NCBI RefSeq assembly: GCF_014645195.1
Contig: NZ_BMLK01000004.1
Span: forward strand, 62,001-126,000
DNA length: 64,000 nt
Direction of reading: 5' to 3'
Source: Novosphingobium indicum
GTDB lineage: Bacteria > Pseudomonadota > Alphaproteobacteria > Sphingomonadales > Sphingomonadaceae
The notes under the pieces were generated by a model. That model did no database searches, had not been told where the DNA came from, and saw only the letters and a program-made list of their open reading frames with translations. Position numbers and translations under genes: made by a program. How positions within the stretch are numbered: the first letter of the stretch is position 1; every line of letters begins with the position of its first letter. This document shows, one piece after another, positions 26,163 to 37,807 of this stretch.

Positions 26163-26717
26163 TCACAGCAAGTAGATCACCGCGAAGATTCCGATCCAGA
26201 GCAGATCGACGAGGTGCCAGTAGCATCCGGCTGCTTCGATCAGCCGCTCGTCCGCCGCAGTCTCTCTCCGCATATGATTCGCCACCACGGTAAGCAGCAG
26301 CATGCCTGCAGCAACGTGAAACCCATGGTATGCGGTGAGGAAAAAATACCAGGTGCGGAAGACATCTGCCGACACCGCGTACCCGGCCTGTGCAGCATGG
26401 ACATATTCCACGGTCTTAAGCGCAAGGAACACGAGGCCTGAGAAAGCAGCGCCGTATATCCAGGGCGCAGCGAAACGGCCACGCGGAACGACTCGTGTCC
26501 CCATGGCAACGGCCCATGAGCCCGTCAGCAGCACCAGTGTATTGATCAGGCCCACGCCAACCAGCAAGCCTTGCCGTCCTTCGTGGAAGACTTGCGGGTT
26601 GTGCACCCGGTCGATCGCGCTGAGCACGAAGAAGAGTGCGAACAGGGCCAGATCCATGAAGATGAAGACCCACAGTCCGGTTTCCCCCGGCAAGTGTCGT
26701 GTCTCGCTGGTCCTCAT
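26163..26717 (-). CDS. cytochrome c oxidase subunit III-like (NorE-like) membrane protein
   Basis: The 184-residue protein has five predicted membrane segments and matches the heme-copper oxidase subunit III family. Recognisable parts are PGETGLWVFIFMDLALFALFF, LKTVEYVHA and a C-terminal YHGFHVAAGMLLL followed by YWHLVDLLWIGIF, with the paired His typical of the family. It is short, as in NorE-like proteins. Its ATG (26717) overlaps the upstream stop. No catalytic subunit I gene is nearby, so its partner is unknown. It is the last gene of a three-gene minus-strand cluster. Confidence 0.8.
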   Translation of the reverse strand: MRTSETRHLPGETGLWVFIFMDLALFALFFVLSAIDRVHNPQVFHEGRQGLLVGVGLINTLVLLTGSWAVAMGTRVVPRGRFAAPWIYGAAFSGLVFLALKTVEYVHAAQAGYAVSADVFRTWYFFLTAYHGFHVAAGMLLLTVVANHMRRETAADERLIEAAGCYWHLVDLLWIGIFAVIYLL

Positions 26718-27469
26718 GCCGCTGCCTCCGTCTTTGCTGCGGCTGCCTGGGCATTGATCGCGCGGCGCACCAGCCACCAGGTCACCATCATCCAGCCGAA
26801 AACGTCGGAGAACGGCAGCCACCACCCGAACAGGTTATTCCAGGCGAACCAGCCATCGTGAAAGAACATCAGCATGGGCGCGGGCAAGATCGCGATGGTC
26901 GAAGCGATCGAGAACCAGCAGTACCAGCGCGGGAAAGCCGGTTCGGAAGAGGTGTCGAGAAGCCCTGCGATCGCCACGCAGATGGGAAAGGCGATGTAGG
27001 GGCAGGCCATGCCGAGAAACGGCAGAAAGCCAAGGTCGCTGGCGAGCAGGACAAGATCGGGCGAACGGTCCGGCCGGAACAGCGCCACGCCGAGAAACAT
27101 GAGCGGAAAGGTAAAGGAAACGACGTTGCCCGCCGCTGCCATCAGGGCCGCATAAGTCCAGACGCGCGGCCCCTCCGCCTCGATCCGCGCGATCTGCCCG
27201 ATAATCGCGGCGCTGAAGGGCATCAAGAAGGCGATGCTCATCATCGAGAGCATCATGCAGGCTATCAGCCGGTCCCTGCTCCCCAGCAGAAAGCGTGCCA
27301 TCTCTTCACCGCCCAGAGAGGGTGACGGCGGCGGGATCAGATGCCCCAGCACCGCCCAGCCGAGAAAGAACACCGCCATGAAGGGGAACAGGCTATTGAG
27401 CGCAATCAGTTGGCTCTGCCGTATGCGGGCGATGCGCGCAAGATCGACTGGCGGACTCACGAGGGCCAT
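26714..27469 (-). CDS. multi-pass membrane protein of unknown function
   Basis: The 251-residue protein has about six hydrophobic segments (for example SLFPFMAVFFLGWAVLGHL and FGWMMVTWWLVRR). It starts at ATG 27469 inside the end of the cox4-like gene and ends overlapping the cox3-like gene. I do not recognise the family. Its position between subunit III- and subunit IV-like genes suggests a part of, or an assembly factor for, a membrane oxidoreductase. Confidence 0.65.
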   Translation of the reverse strand: MALVSPPVDLARIARIRQSQLIALNSLFPFMAVFFLGWAVLGHLIPPPSPSLGGEEMARFLLGSRDRLIACMMLSMMSIAFLMPFSAAIIGQIARIEAEGPRVWTYAALMAAAGNVVSFTFPLMFLGVALFRPDRSPDLVLLASDLGFLPFLGMACPYIAFPICVAIAGLLDTSSEPAFPRWYCWFSIASTIAILPAPMLMFFHDGWFAWNNLFGWWLPFSDVFGWMMVTWWLVRRAINAQAAAAKTEAAA

Positions 27470-27777
27470 CCCGCAATCACCAGTCCGACAGCGGCGAATG
27501 TTCCGACATTCCAAGTTACGGCACCAAGACGCCATCCGATACCTGCAGAGCGCAAGCCCATGAACAGCGCTATGACAAGATAGATTTTGATCGCGGCCAA
27601 ACCCAGTATCGTCGCGATGCGGACCGGGTGGGCGCCCGCCCCGTCATGCCCCGACACCAGCCAGCCGACTACCGTCGCTGCAATCAGTGCCAGCCATACA
27701 ATGGTGACTGTCCGCCCGCGCGTCGCCGGCCCGCCAGGCATTTCGCTGCCCGTGCTTGCGGTTTCGTCAGCATGCAT
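27457..27777 (-). CDS. cytochrome c oxidase subunit IV-like (NorF-like) protein
   Basis: This 106-residue protein has three membrane segments and the spacing of the prokaryotic subunit IV family, with IKIYLVIALFMGLRSAGIGWR as the characteristic part. It is the first gene of the cluster and overlaps the next gene by 13 bases. The N-terminal 20 residues are polar. With the cox3-like gene it recalls the norE-norF pair, but no nor or cox catalytic genes are seen here. Confidence 0.7.
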   Translation of the reverse strand: MHADETASTGSEMPGGPATRGRTVTIVWLALIAATVVGWLVSGHDGAGAHPVRIATILGLAAIKIYLVIALFMGLRSAGIGWRLGAVTWNVGTFAAVGLVIAGWPS

Positions 27778-27903
27778 GCCCGAACCTCTCCCCCGTTGTT
27801 GTTGGGGAAGAGGCTATCGACGGGTTTTCAAAGTGCCAAGGCGAAGCGCGGCATCCGCCGTATCAGGCAGGATGCCATTGCCTATCCAAGCAATCGCCAG
27901 TGG

Positions 27904-30642
<2,739 letters not shown>

Positions 30643-30756
30643 GGCGGGAATCCCTGTTATTCGAAGATGTATGGTAAATTTCGAAGATGCGTCATCGACT
30701 TTTGCCGGACGCATCGAGCACGCTCAAAAGGAGCGGAAAACCTGGAGATTTACCCG

Positions 30757-31035
30757 CTATTCGCGAGCGCGGTCTATTCCCGGCAGCACCGGTACAACCG
30801 AAACGACAACCGGCTCGGCTGTGCGGGCCGGCGCATGGCGGCGCGTATTGAGAAGGCCCGGTTCCGGCAAGCGTGCCAGCGCGACCGGTGCACGCGGTGC
30901 CTTGGCTGACGCAACCTCGCCCAGCATCGCCACTTGCATGCTGGCAACCTGCGACGCACGCGCCTCGGCCGGGCCGACTTGCGCGGAAAACCCCGTCAAC
31001 AGGGCAAGGAGGGTCAGGAGCAGGCGATTGGCCAT
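30757..31035 (-). CDS. small exported protein, unknown
   Basis: The 92-residue frame starts with a convincing signal peptide (MANRLLLTLLALLTGFSAQVGPAEA) followed by a low-complexity, Ala/Pro/Arg-rich tail. It lies upstream of secA on the same strand and diverges from argJ. I do not recognise a family. The signal peptide is the main argument that it is real. Confidence 0.45.
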   Translation of the reverse strand: MANRLLLTLLALLTGFSAQVGPAEARASQVASMQVAMLGEVASAKAPRAPVALARLPEPGLLNTRRHAPARTAEPVVVSVVPVLPGIDRARE

Positions 31036-31172
31036 GGCGTGCAGATAAGGACGTGCGGGCCATTAGTCTACTGCCCCGCGCACTCTGACCGAATTTACGG
31101 ATGAATCGGCGCTACCCGCCGGCTGTCTCGCTAGTGCTTGACCTGTCACAGTCTTGCGTTACCCGCGTGGGC

Positions 31173-32399
31173 ATGACTTACCCGGTATCGCCGCTCGCAA
31201 CGCCTTTTCCAGACCTGCCGCAAATCGACGGGGTCACGCCGCATGTCGTACGTGCAGGTTACAAGGACTGGGGCCGCTGCGACCTCACCTATGTCACTTT
31301 CGAAGAAGGCACCGCCGTCGCCGGGATCTTCACGAAGAATCTGTGCTGTTCGAGCGAAGTCGAACTCGGCCGCGAAAATATCAGGCAGGGTCAGGCGCGG
31401 GCGCTTGTCGTGAACGCCGGCAATTCGAATGCCTTTACCGGCTATCGCGGACGCGAGGCGGTCGAGCAGATCATGGATCAGGTCGCGGCCCACCTTGGCT
31501 GCGCCAAAGAACAGGTCTTTGTCTCGTCCACCGGCGTCATCGGTGTGCCGCTACCCAAGGACAAGGCGCGTGAGGGCGTGGAAAAAGCGCTAACAGCAGA
31601 GCCTTGTTCCTGGAAAGACGCTGCCAACACCATCGCAACCACGGACACATTCGCAAAAGGCGCGACGGCCACGGCGATGATCGGCGACACGAAAATCACC
31701 ATCAGCGCCATAATCAAGGGTTCCGGCATGATCGCGCCGGATATGGCGACGATGCTAGGCTATCTGTTCACCGATGCCGCAGTGGATCCCGCATTCCTGC
31801 AGAAATGCCTCTCGGCAGCGAACCGCAGCACATTTTCTTGCATCACCGTCGATTCGGACACCTCGACGAGCGACACGGTACTGGCCTTCGCCACCGGCAA
31901 GGCCGGCAACGCCCCGCTCACTTCGTTCGAAAGCCCCGGCGCGGATGCCTTCTATGCTGCCATCCATGAGGTATGCGCCCAACTGGCCCACCTCGTCGTG
32001 CGCGACGGTGAAGGCGCCTCCAAGTTCATCGCCGTGACCGTCAGCGGCGCCGTCTCGGACGAGAGCGCGCGCAAGGTCGGCATGGCCATCGCCAATTCGC
32101 CGCTGGTGAAAACCGCCATTGCCGGCGAGGATGCCAACTGGGGCCGCGTAGTCATGGCCGTGGGCAAGGCAGGCGAACCCGCCGACCGTGACAAGCTCTC
32201 GATCGGTTTCGGCGGGATATGGGCCGCGCTGGAGGGCATGCCCGTGCCGGACTACGACGAAGCGCCAGTCGCTGCACACCTCAAGGGACAGGACGTGACG
32301 ATCGAAGTCGATCTGGGTCTTGGCGACGGTATAGCCACCGTGTGGACCTGCGACCTGACGCACGGCTACATCTCGATCAACGCCGACTACCGCAGCTAA
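31173..32399 (+). CDS. argJ: bifunctional glutamate N-acetyltransferase / N-acetylglutamate synthase
   Basis: The 408-residue ArgJ recycles the acetyl group from acetylornithine to glutamate in arginine synthesis. The self-cleavage site is in KGSGMIAPDMATMLGYLF, with Thr of ATML as the N-terminal nucleophile of the beta chain. NAGNSNAFTG and the terminal HGYISINADYRS are also typical. I chose ATG 31173 (MTYPVSPLATPFPDLP); the longer frame from 31101 adds an unusual extension. It is followed after four bases by the GST gene, and a three-gene unit with the phosphatase-family gene is likely. Confidence 0.95.
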   Translation: MTYPVSPLATPFPDLPQIDGVTPHVVRAGYKDWGRCDLTYVTFEEGTAVAGIFTKNLCCSSEVELGRENIRQGQARALVVNAGNSNAFTGYRGREAVEQIMDQVAAHLGCAKEQVFVSSTGVIGVPLPKDKAREGVEKALTAEPCSWKDAANTIATTDTFAKGATATAMIGDTKITISAIIKGSGMIAPDMATMLGYLFTDAAVDPAFLQKCLSAANRSTFSCITVDSDTSTSDTVLAFATGKAGNAPLTSFESPGADAFYAAIHEVCAQLAHLVVRDGEGASKFIAVTVSGAVSDESARKVGMAIANSPLVKTAIAGEDANWGRVVMAVGKAGEPADRDKLSIGFGGIWAALEGMPVPDYDEAPVAAHLKGQDVTIEVDLGLGDGIATVWTCDLTHGYISINADYRS

Positions 32400-32403
32400 A
32401 CCG

Positions 32404-33027
32404 ATGGCCAAGCCGTTCTTCACGATCTGGGGCCGCCTGAACTCCCACAACGTCAAGAAAGTGGTGTGGTTTGCGGAGGAACTGGGTCTCGCTTACGAGC
32501 GCCGCGATATCGGCGGGCAGTTCGGATTTACCGACGAGTATCTCGCCAAGAACCCCAACCGCCTGATCCCCACTATCGAGGATGGCAAGGTCGTCCTGTG
32601 GGAATCGAACGCAATCCTGCGGTACATGGCCGCCGAGTACGGCGGAGAACGCTGGTTTGCTGCCGATCCTATCGACCGTGCCCTGGCCGACCGCTGGATG
32701 GACTGGCAAGCAGCCTACGCCGAAGCGCAGCGCGTACCGTTTCTCAGCTTCGCACGGACACCGCGTGAAAACTGGGATATGTCAGCGATCGAGCAAGGCG
32801 TCATCGCCTGCGCCAGACATCTGTCCGTCATGGAACGCTATCTTCAGGAAAAACCCTGGCTGTCTGGCGGCCAGTTCGGTGTCGGGGACATTCCCATGGG
32901 CGTCTACGCCTATACCTGGTTCAGCCTGCCGTTCGACAAGCCGGACTTTCCGGCAATCGCCAACTGGTACGACCGCATACGCGGACGTCCCGGATATGCT
33001 TCGCAAGTGATGATCCCGCTCACATGA
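32404..33027 (+). CDS. glutathione S-transferase family protein
   Basis: The 207-residue protein has an N-terminal thioredoxin-fold domain (TIWGRLNSHNVKKVVWFAEE) with the cis-Pro and Ser-Asn parts of the glutathione site (LIPTIEDG and LWESNAILRYMA). A helical C-terminal domain follows, with an aromatic-rich end. The substrate is unknown. It starts four bases after argJ and overlaps the next gene as ATGA. Confidence 0.85.
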   Translation: MAKPFFTIWGRLNSHNVKKVVWFAEELGLAYERRDIGGQFGFTDEYLAKNPNRLIPTIEDGKVVLWESNAILRYMAAEYGGERWFAADPIDRALADRWMDWQAAYAEAQRVPFLSFARTPRENWDMSAIEQGVIACARHLSVMERYLQEKPWLSGGQFGVGDIPMGVYAYTWFSLPFDKPDFPAIANWYDRIRGRPGYASQVMIPLT

Positions 33028-33839
33028 TTACGCCCGCCCTGACAACGGCCGTCGAAGCGATCATGCGGGAAGCGAGCGAGCAGGCCATCCTGCCGCACTA
33101 CCAATCGCTGACGACCGCGCAGATCGATGCAAAGGCACCCGACGACGTTGTCACGGTCGCAGACCGGAAGAGCGAAGAGCTTCTGACAGACCGTCTCTCC
33201 AAGCTGCTTCCGGAAGCCGCTGTCGTTGGCGAAGAAGCCACGTTTGCGGACGGCGGAGTCCTCGACCAGCTGAAGGACCGCCTGTGCTGGATCGTCGATC
33301 CGCTGGACGGCACTAACAACTTTGCCGCCGGCAAGCCCCCTTTCGGCGTCCTCGTGACACTGGCGGACAAGGGCGAAACGCTGGGCGGATGGATACTCGA
33401 TTGTCTGACAGGCCGGTTCTGCCACGCCGGTCTCGGCTCTGGCGCCTGGATAGATGGCGAGCGCGTTGCAGCAAAGCCCAGTGGCGAGACCAGGCCGGTC
33501 GCGGCCATTTCTCTCATATTTCTGGAAGAAAGCCGGCGCGCGCAGATCCGCGAGCACATTGCTCCGCACTATCGTCTGGTCGACATTCCTCGCTGCGCCG
33601 CCGAGCAGTACCCCCGCCTGGTTCTGGGCACCAACGATGTTTCCGTATTCGAACGCACCCTGCCGTGGGACCACGCAGCCGGTGCGCTGTTTCTCAACGA
33701 AGCCGGCGGACACTGCGTCCGCCCTGATGGCTCGGCCTACCGCGTCGATGAATTCGAACGCCGCGGCATGATCGGAGCATCGTCAGCCGCCCTGTTCGAC
33801 GATTTGGCCGAACGACTGGCTGTGCTCGGCAGCCAATAG
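33024..33839 (+). CDS. inositol monophosphatase family protein
   Basis: The 271-residue protein has the two metal-binding motifs of the family: IVDPLDGTNNF and LPWDHAAGALFLNEAGG. An upstream Glu in VVGEEATF completes the first site. Members dephosphorylate inositol phosphate, histidinol phosphate or PAP, and the sequence does not decide between them. Its ATG overlaps the GST stop, so translation is coupled. It converges with trxA and is ended by the terminator at 33854. Confidence 0.85.
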   Translation: MITPALTTAVEAIMREASEQAILPHYQSLTTAQIDAKAPDDVVTVADRKSEELLTDRLSKLLPEAAVVGEEATFADGGVLDQLKDRLCWIVDPLDGTNNFAAGKPPFGVLVTLADKGETLGGWILDCLTGRFCHAGLGSGAWIDGERVAAKPSGETRPVAAISLIFLEESRRAQIREHIAPHYRLVDIPRCAAEQYPRLVLGTNDVSVFERTLPWDHAAGALFLNEAGGHCVRPDGSAYRVDEFERRGMIGASSAALFDDLAERLAVLGSQ

Positions 33840-33853
33840 CGGCATCCGGAAAA

Positions 33854-33896
33854 CAGAGGCCCTCCCCGCCACATGGCAGGAAGGGCCTCTGTTATT
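33854..33896. terminator. bidirectional intrinsic terminator
   Basis: CAGAGGCCCT (33854-33863) and AGGGCCTCTG (33882-33891) form a perfect 10-bp stem between the convergent phosphatase-family gene and trxA. Confidence 0.75.
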
Positions 33897-33919
33897 CCTG
33901 GAAATCGAAGGTCAGGCGA

Positions 33920-34240
33920 TCAAAGTTCGCCTTCGAGCCAACCCTTGAGAGCATTCTTGGGGGCCGCGCCGAGCTTCTGGGCTACGGGCTTGCCGTCCTT
34001 GAACAGTACCATGAGCGGGATCGACTTCACGCCGATCTGGCCGGGAATGTCGGTGTTGGCCATGATGTCCATCTTCGCGATGGTCACCTTTTCAGCCAGT
34101 TCCTCACTGATTTCCTCGAGAGCCGGGCCGATCATCTTGCACGGGCCGCACCAGTCCGCCCAGAAATCGACGAGAACGGGCTTGTCGGCATTCAGAACGT
34201 CGGCTTCGAAGCTGGCATCGGTGACAGCAATGGTGGACAT
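33920..34240 (-). CDS. trxA: thioredoxin
   Basis: The 106-residue protein is a classic thioredoxin with the active site FWADWCGPCKMIGP and the cis-Pro loop SIPLMVLFKDGK. It reduces protein disulfides in the cytoplasm. ATG 34240 was chosen over the upstream 34300 because the protein family starts here and GAGGAG precedes it. It is the last gene of the run that begins with divL, 78 bases after addA. Confidence 0.95.
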   Translation of the reverse strand: MSTIAVTDASFEADVLNADKPVLVDFWADWCGPCKMIGPALEEISEELAEKVTIAKMDIMANTDIPGQIGVKSIPLMVLFKDGKPVAQKLGAAPKNALKGWLEGEL

Positions 34241-34318
34241 GGAAAAAACTCCTCGGGGTCTGATGAGGTAACAATCTAGAGACGAAAGCCGCCGGCGCAA
34301 CGCCCACGGTGAAAAGCA

Positions 34319-37300
34319 TTACTCAATGCCTGTGAAGTCCGGCTTGTGGGCGCTCAGCACATCGGCCGGAACGGGAATGAGGCGGGGCGCCGTGGTGTAG
34401 AGAAGCGCCACTTCTATCGAACGCCCCGGGAAAGTCCTTTCCAGAGCCGCCGCATAAGCCGCCATCTGGCGCAGTACGCCCCGGGGCACATGCTCAAGCG
34501 ATTCCGGGGGGCGTCGCGACGTCTTGTAGTCGATAATTCGCACCCGGCCCGGCTCGATCACCAGACGGTCGATAGTGCCGGCAACGACTTGCCCGCCAAC
34601 CACCGCCGCAACCGGAACTTCCGCGAGACTATCCGGACGAAACAGCTCTGCCCAATCCGGATTCTCGAGCACGCCCAGCGCCATATCCATCAGCCCGTCC
34701 CGCTCGGTTTCTGAAAGATCGGGGGCATTGCGCACTAGCCATGCGTGCCCCGCGTCGGAACGACTGTCGGGTGCAAGGTCTGGCAATCGCTCAAGCAACC
34801 TGTGAATCAGCGTCCCGCGACGCGCCGCATCTCGGCCAGAGCCCGGCGGGAACGGCGGATCGGGGGCATCGTCCTCACCCAATGCCGACGGCGCGAGCGG
34901 ACGTGGCGGACGCGGCTCTGCTGGCGGCGCGCGTTCCAGCCAGGCCGGCAGTGGCTCTCGCAGTGGCAGTTCGGGCGCTGCGGCCGCGACAGGAAGCGAA
35001 GGTGACATCGCGCCATGCTCGCAGCGCGCACCCCAGATCGGATCGGGCACTTCGCCTTCGGGCGGGAACAACTCGCGCAGCCGCGCATACCAGCTCTTTG
35101 GCGGAGGTCCGTCCTTGTCACGGCGGCCGAGAGCGCCGCCCACGAACAAGGCTTCCTCGGCGCGAGTCATCGCGACATAGAGCAGGCGCCAGTGTTCCTC
35201 CTCATCGGCCTCCTTGTTCGCCTCGATGGCTTCGGCGAGGCGCCCCTGTTTTTCGTCTTTCGAAAGTGGGGGGAGCGGGATAGCCCGTTTATCGTTGGCC
35301 GGATCAGGCAGATCGAGCCCGCGCTCGCGCGCACTTTCGGGATTACCCGTGGCATCGGCCAGAATGACGATCGGCGCCTGCAGCCCCTTGGAGCCGTGCA
35401 CCGTCATCACCCGCACGAGGCCCGCCGCATTGTCCGCCTCGCGCTTCAACTCGCCATCGCCAGCCTCGAACCACGCAAGAAATCCGGCCAGACTGGGCGT
35501 GTCGGTGGCGACGTAGGCCCTGGCCGCGTTGATCAGTTCGTCGATGGGGTCGTTGGCCTCGGTGCCAAGCCGGGCGACAAGCCGTCGCCGTCCCTCCCAG
35601 GGCCCGACCAGTATCCAGTGCAGCAGATCCTGTGGCGGCTCGTAGTCGGCGCGCGCCAGCAGTTCGCCCAGTTGCTCCAGCACCGCGGCCACCTCGGGCT
35701 CGCGCGAGCGGCGCAAGTGATCCCACAGCCGCGTATGCTTGTCGCGATAGCCATGCTGCAGCAATTGCTCCTGGCTCCAGCCCACCAGCGGGGAAACCAG
35801 CAGCCCGGCCAGATTGAGGTCGTCGAGCGGCTGCGCCGCAAAGCGCAAGGCAGCGACCAGATCCTTCACCGCCAGCGGTGCGCCGAGGCGCAAGCGATCG
35901 ACGCCGGCAACGGGCACGCCCGCAGCATGCAGCCGCGCGACGATAAGGCCCGCGAGTTCCTTGCGCTGACGCACCAGTACCATGATGTCGCCCGCCGTCG
36001 CCCGGCGCGGCCTGCCCTTCACCAGCGTGAAACCGGGGCCCAAAGGATCGAGCCATGCCTTCACCTGCCGGGCGATGTTGTCGGCCATGCGGCGGTCAGG
36101 CCGTGAGAGCCAGGTCTGGGCTGTGCCCTCTTCCTGCTCGTCCTCACCGTCCTCATCAGACGCGTCTCGGATGGGCTGCCACAAGGCGACATAGCCGGGG
36201 CGCTCCTGACCCTCGTGCCGGTCCGGTTTGTGATCGAGGCCGAAGTTCTCTGGCCCGATTCCGGCAATCGCCCGATCGACGAAATCGAGCACATGCTGCG
36301 CGGTGCGGAAACTGCGGTCGAGGCCAAGCTCGATAAGCTTGCGCGCACGCAGATTGCTGCGCAGCATTTCTACGTTCTCGGCAGCCAGCAGCATCTCGCG
36401 GCGCACGCGGTCGGCCGCGCGGCGGAAGTTTTCCGGGCTGGTGCCCTGAAAGCGGAAGATCGCCTGTTTGTAATCGCCTACGACGAAGAGCGTGCGCATC
36501 ACATCGCCGCGCTGACCGAGGCCAGCCCAGAACTCCTCGGCCATGGCGAAGATGATGTCCCATTGCGCAGCATTGGTATCCTGCGCCTCGTCGACGAGAA
36601 TATGATCGAAGCGCCGATCCAGCTTGTAGCGGATCCAGTCGGCCTGCGCCTTGTTGCCGAGCAGATCTGCTGCGCGGCGGATCTGGTCGTCGAAATCGAT
36701 CAGCCCTTCGCGCTGCTTGGCCTCGTCCCACGCAAGAGCGAAGGCACGGCCGAGCCGCAGGGCGGGCACGAGCCTGTCAGCCAGTGCCAAGAGTGCAGAA
36801 GCCGCGCGCACGTTGGCGAGGCATTCGATCACGCGTGCAGCATAATCGGGATAAGCAGGATCGATTTTTTCCTGCGACGCGCTCGACTTCGGCAGCCCCT
36901 TCTGCGTTACGAAGACACTGACGAGCGCATCGATGCCCGCCATCCGCTGCGCCGCATCGCCGAGCAGCCATTCGCTGATCGCATCGACCGCCCCAAGCCC
37001 GGTCTTGGTGCCCCACTCATGGTTCACTTCCATGCAGCGGCGCAGCGACTGCACGTCGAACTGCGCATCATCGCACATCGCCGCCACCCAATCCGCATCG
37101 GCATCGCTGGGCAAGCCGAGTAGACGCATCACATTGGCGCGCATGTCGCCTGCCTGCCAGCTTCCTGGACCGATCCACGCTTCCCGCGCGGAGGCGCAGC
37201 GCAGGAGGAAGCCAACGACCGCATCGGGTCCATGGCGCACCGACAGTTCTTCGACGGCGCGCAGCAATTGCGGATCGCCCATCGGATCGCTTTCGGCATG

Positions 37301-37807
37301 GAGCAGCAAATCCGCCAGCACCTGCCGCGCGAGCAGCACACGCTCGCGATCCTCCATCGGCCGGCTGCCGGGGATGAGATCGGCCTCCAGCGGGAAGGTC
37401 GCGAGCAGCCATTGCGAAAAGGCATGGATCGTATCGATCCGCAGACCTCCGCCTGGGCAATCGAGCACGGCCGCGAACAACGTGCGCGCATGGGCCAGCG
37501 TATCCGGGTCGGTCGGCGCGCCGATGGCATCGAGGCGAGCGAACAAGTCGGTCTCGCTCAACCGTACCCATTCCGCCAGCGTTCCGTTGATGCGCGCCGC
37601 CATTTCGGTCGCACCGGCCTTGGTGAAGGTAAGGCACAGGATCTGCGACGGCTCGACGCCCGGCTGCAGCAGCAGGCGCAGCACGCGCGATGACAGCACC
37701 TGCGTCTTTCCGGTGCCGGCGGACGCGGAGAGCCACACGGTCTCCTGCGGATCGACGGCCCGCATCTGGTTGCCATGAAGAGGATGGACGGTCGCAGAGC
37801 CGCTCAT
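34319..37807 (-). CDS. addA: double-strand break repair helicase-nuclease subunit AddA
   Basis: The 1162-residue UvrD-like helicase contains SASAGTGKTQVLSSRVL (Walker A), ILVDEAQDTNAAQW (motif II), FVVGDYKQAIFRFQG (III) and LLYVAMTRAEEALFVGG (VI). A C-terminal PD-(D/E)xK nuclease domain has VRIIDYKTSRRPPESLEHV. With AddB it resects DNA ends for RecA-dependent repair. ATG 37807 overlaps the addB stop, so the subunits are translationally coupled. Confidence 0.9.
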   Translation of the reverse strand: MSGSATVHPLHGNQMRAVDPQETVWLSASAGTGKTQVLSSRVLRLLLQPGVEPSQILCLTFTKAGATEMAARINGTLAEWVRLSETDLFARLDAIGAPTDPDTLAHARTLFAAVLDCPGGGLRIDTIHAFSQWLLATFPLEADLIPGSRPMEDRERVLLARQVLADLLLHAESDPMGDPQLLRAVEELSVRHGPDAVVGFLLRCASAREAWIGPGSWQAGDMRANVMRLLGLPSDADADWVAAMCDDAQFDVQSLRRCMEVNHEWGTKTGLGAVDAISEWLLGDAAQRMAGIDALVSVFVTQKGLPKSSASQEKIDPAYPDYAARVIECLANVRAASALLALADRLVPALRLGRAFALAWDEAKQREGLIDFDDQIRRAADLLGNKAQADWIRYKLDRRFDHILVDEAQDTNAAQWDIIFAMAEEFWAGLGQRGDVMRTLFVVGDYKQAIFRFQGTSPENFRRAADRVRREMLLAAENVEMLRSNLRARKLIELGLDRSFRTAQHVLDFVDRAIAGIGPENFGLDHKPDRHEGQERPGYVALWQPIRDASDEDGEDEQEEGTAQTWLSRPDRRMADNIARQVKAWLDPLGPGFTLVKGRPRRATAGDIMVLVRQRKELAGLIVARLHAAGVPVAGVDRLRLGAPLAVKDLVAALRFAAQPLDDLNLAGLLVSPLVGWSQEQLLQHGYRDKHTRLWDHLRRSREPEVAAVLEQLGELLARADYEPPQDLLHWILVGPWEGRRRLVARLGTEANDPIDELINAARAYVATDTPSLAGFLAWFEAGDGELKREADNAAGLVRVMTVHGSKGLQAPIVILADATGNPESARERGLDLPDPANDKRAIPLPPLSKDEKQGRLAEAIEANKEADEEEHWRLLYVAMTRAEEALFVGGALGRRDKDGPPPKSWYARLRELFPPEGEVPDPIWGARCEHGAMSPSLPVAAAAPELPLREPLPAWLERAPPAEPRPPRPLAPSALGEDDAPDPPFPPGSGRDAARRGTLIHRLLERLPDLAPDSRSDAGHAWLVRNAPDLSETERDGLMDMALGVLENPDWAELFRPDSLAEVPVAAVVGGQVVAGTIDRLVIEPGRVRIIDYKTSRRPPESLEHVPRGVLRQMAAYAAALERTFPGRSIEVALLYTTAPRLIPVPADVLSAHKPDFTGIE

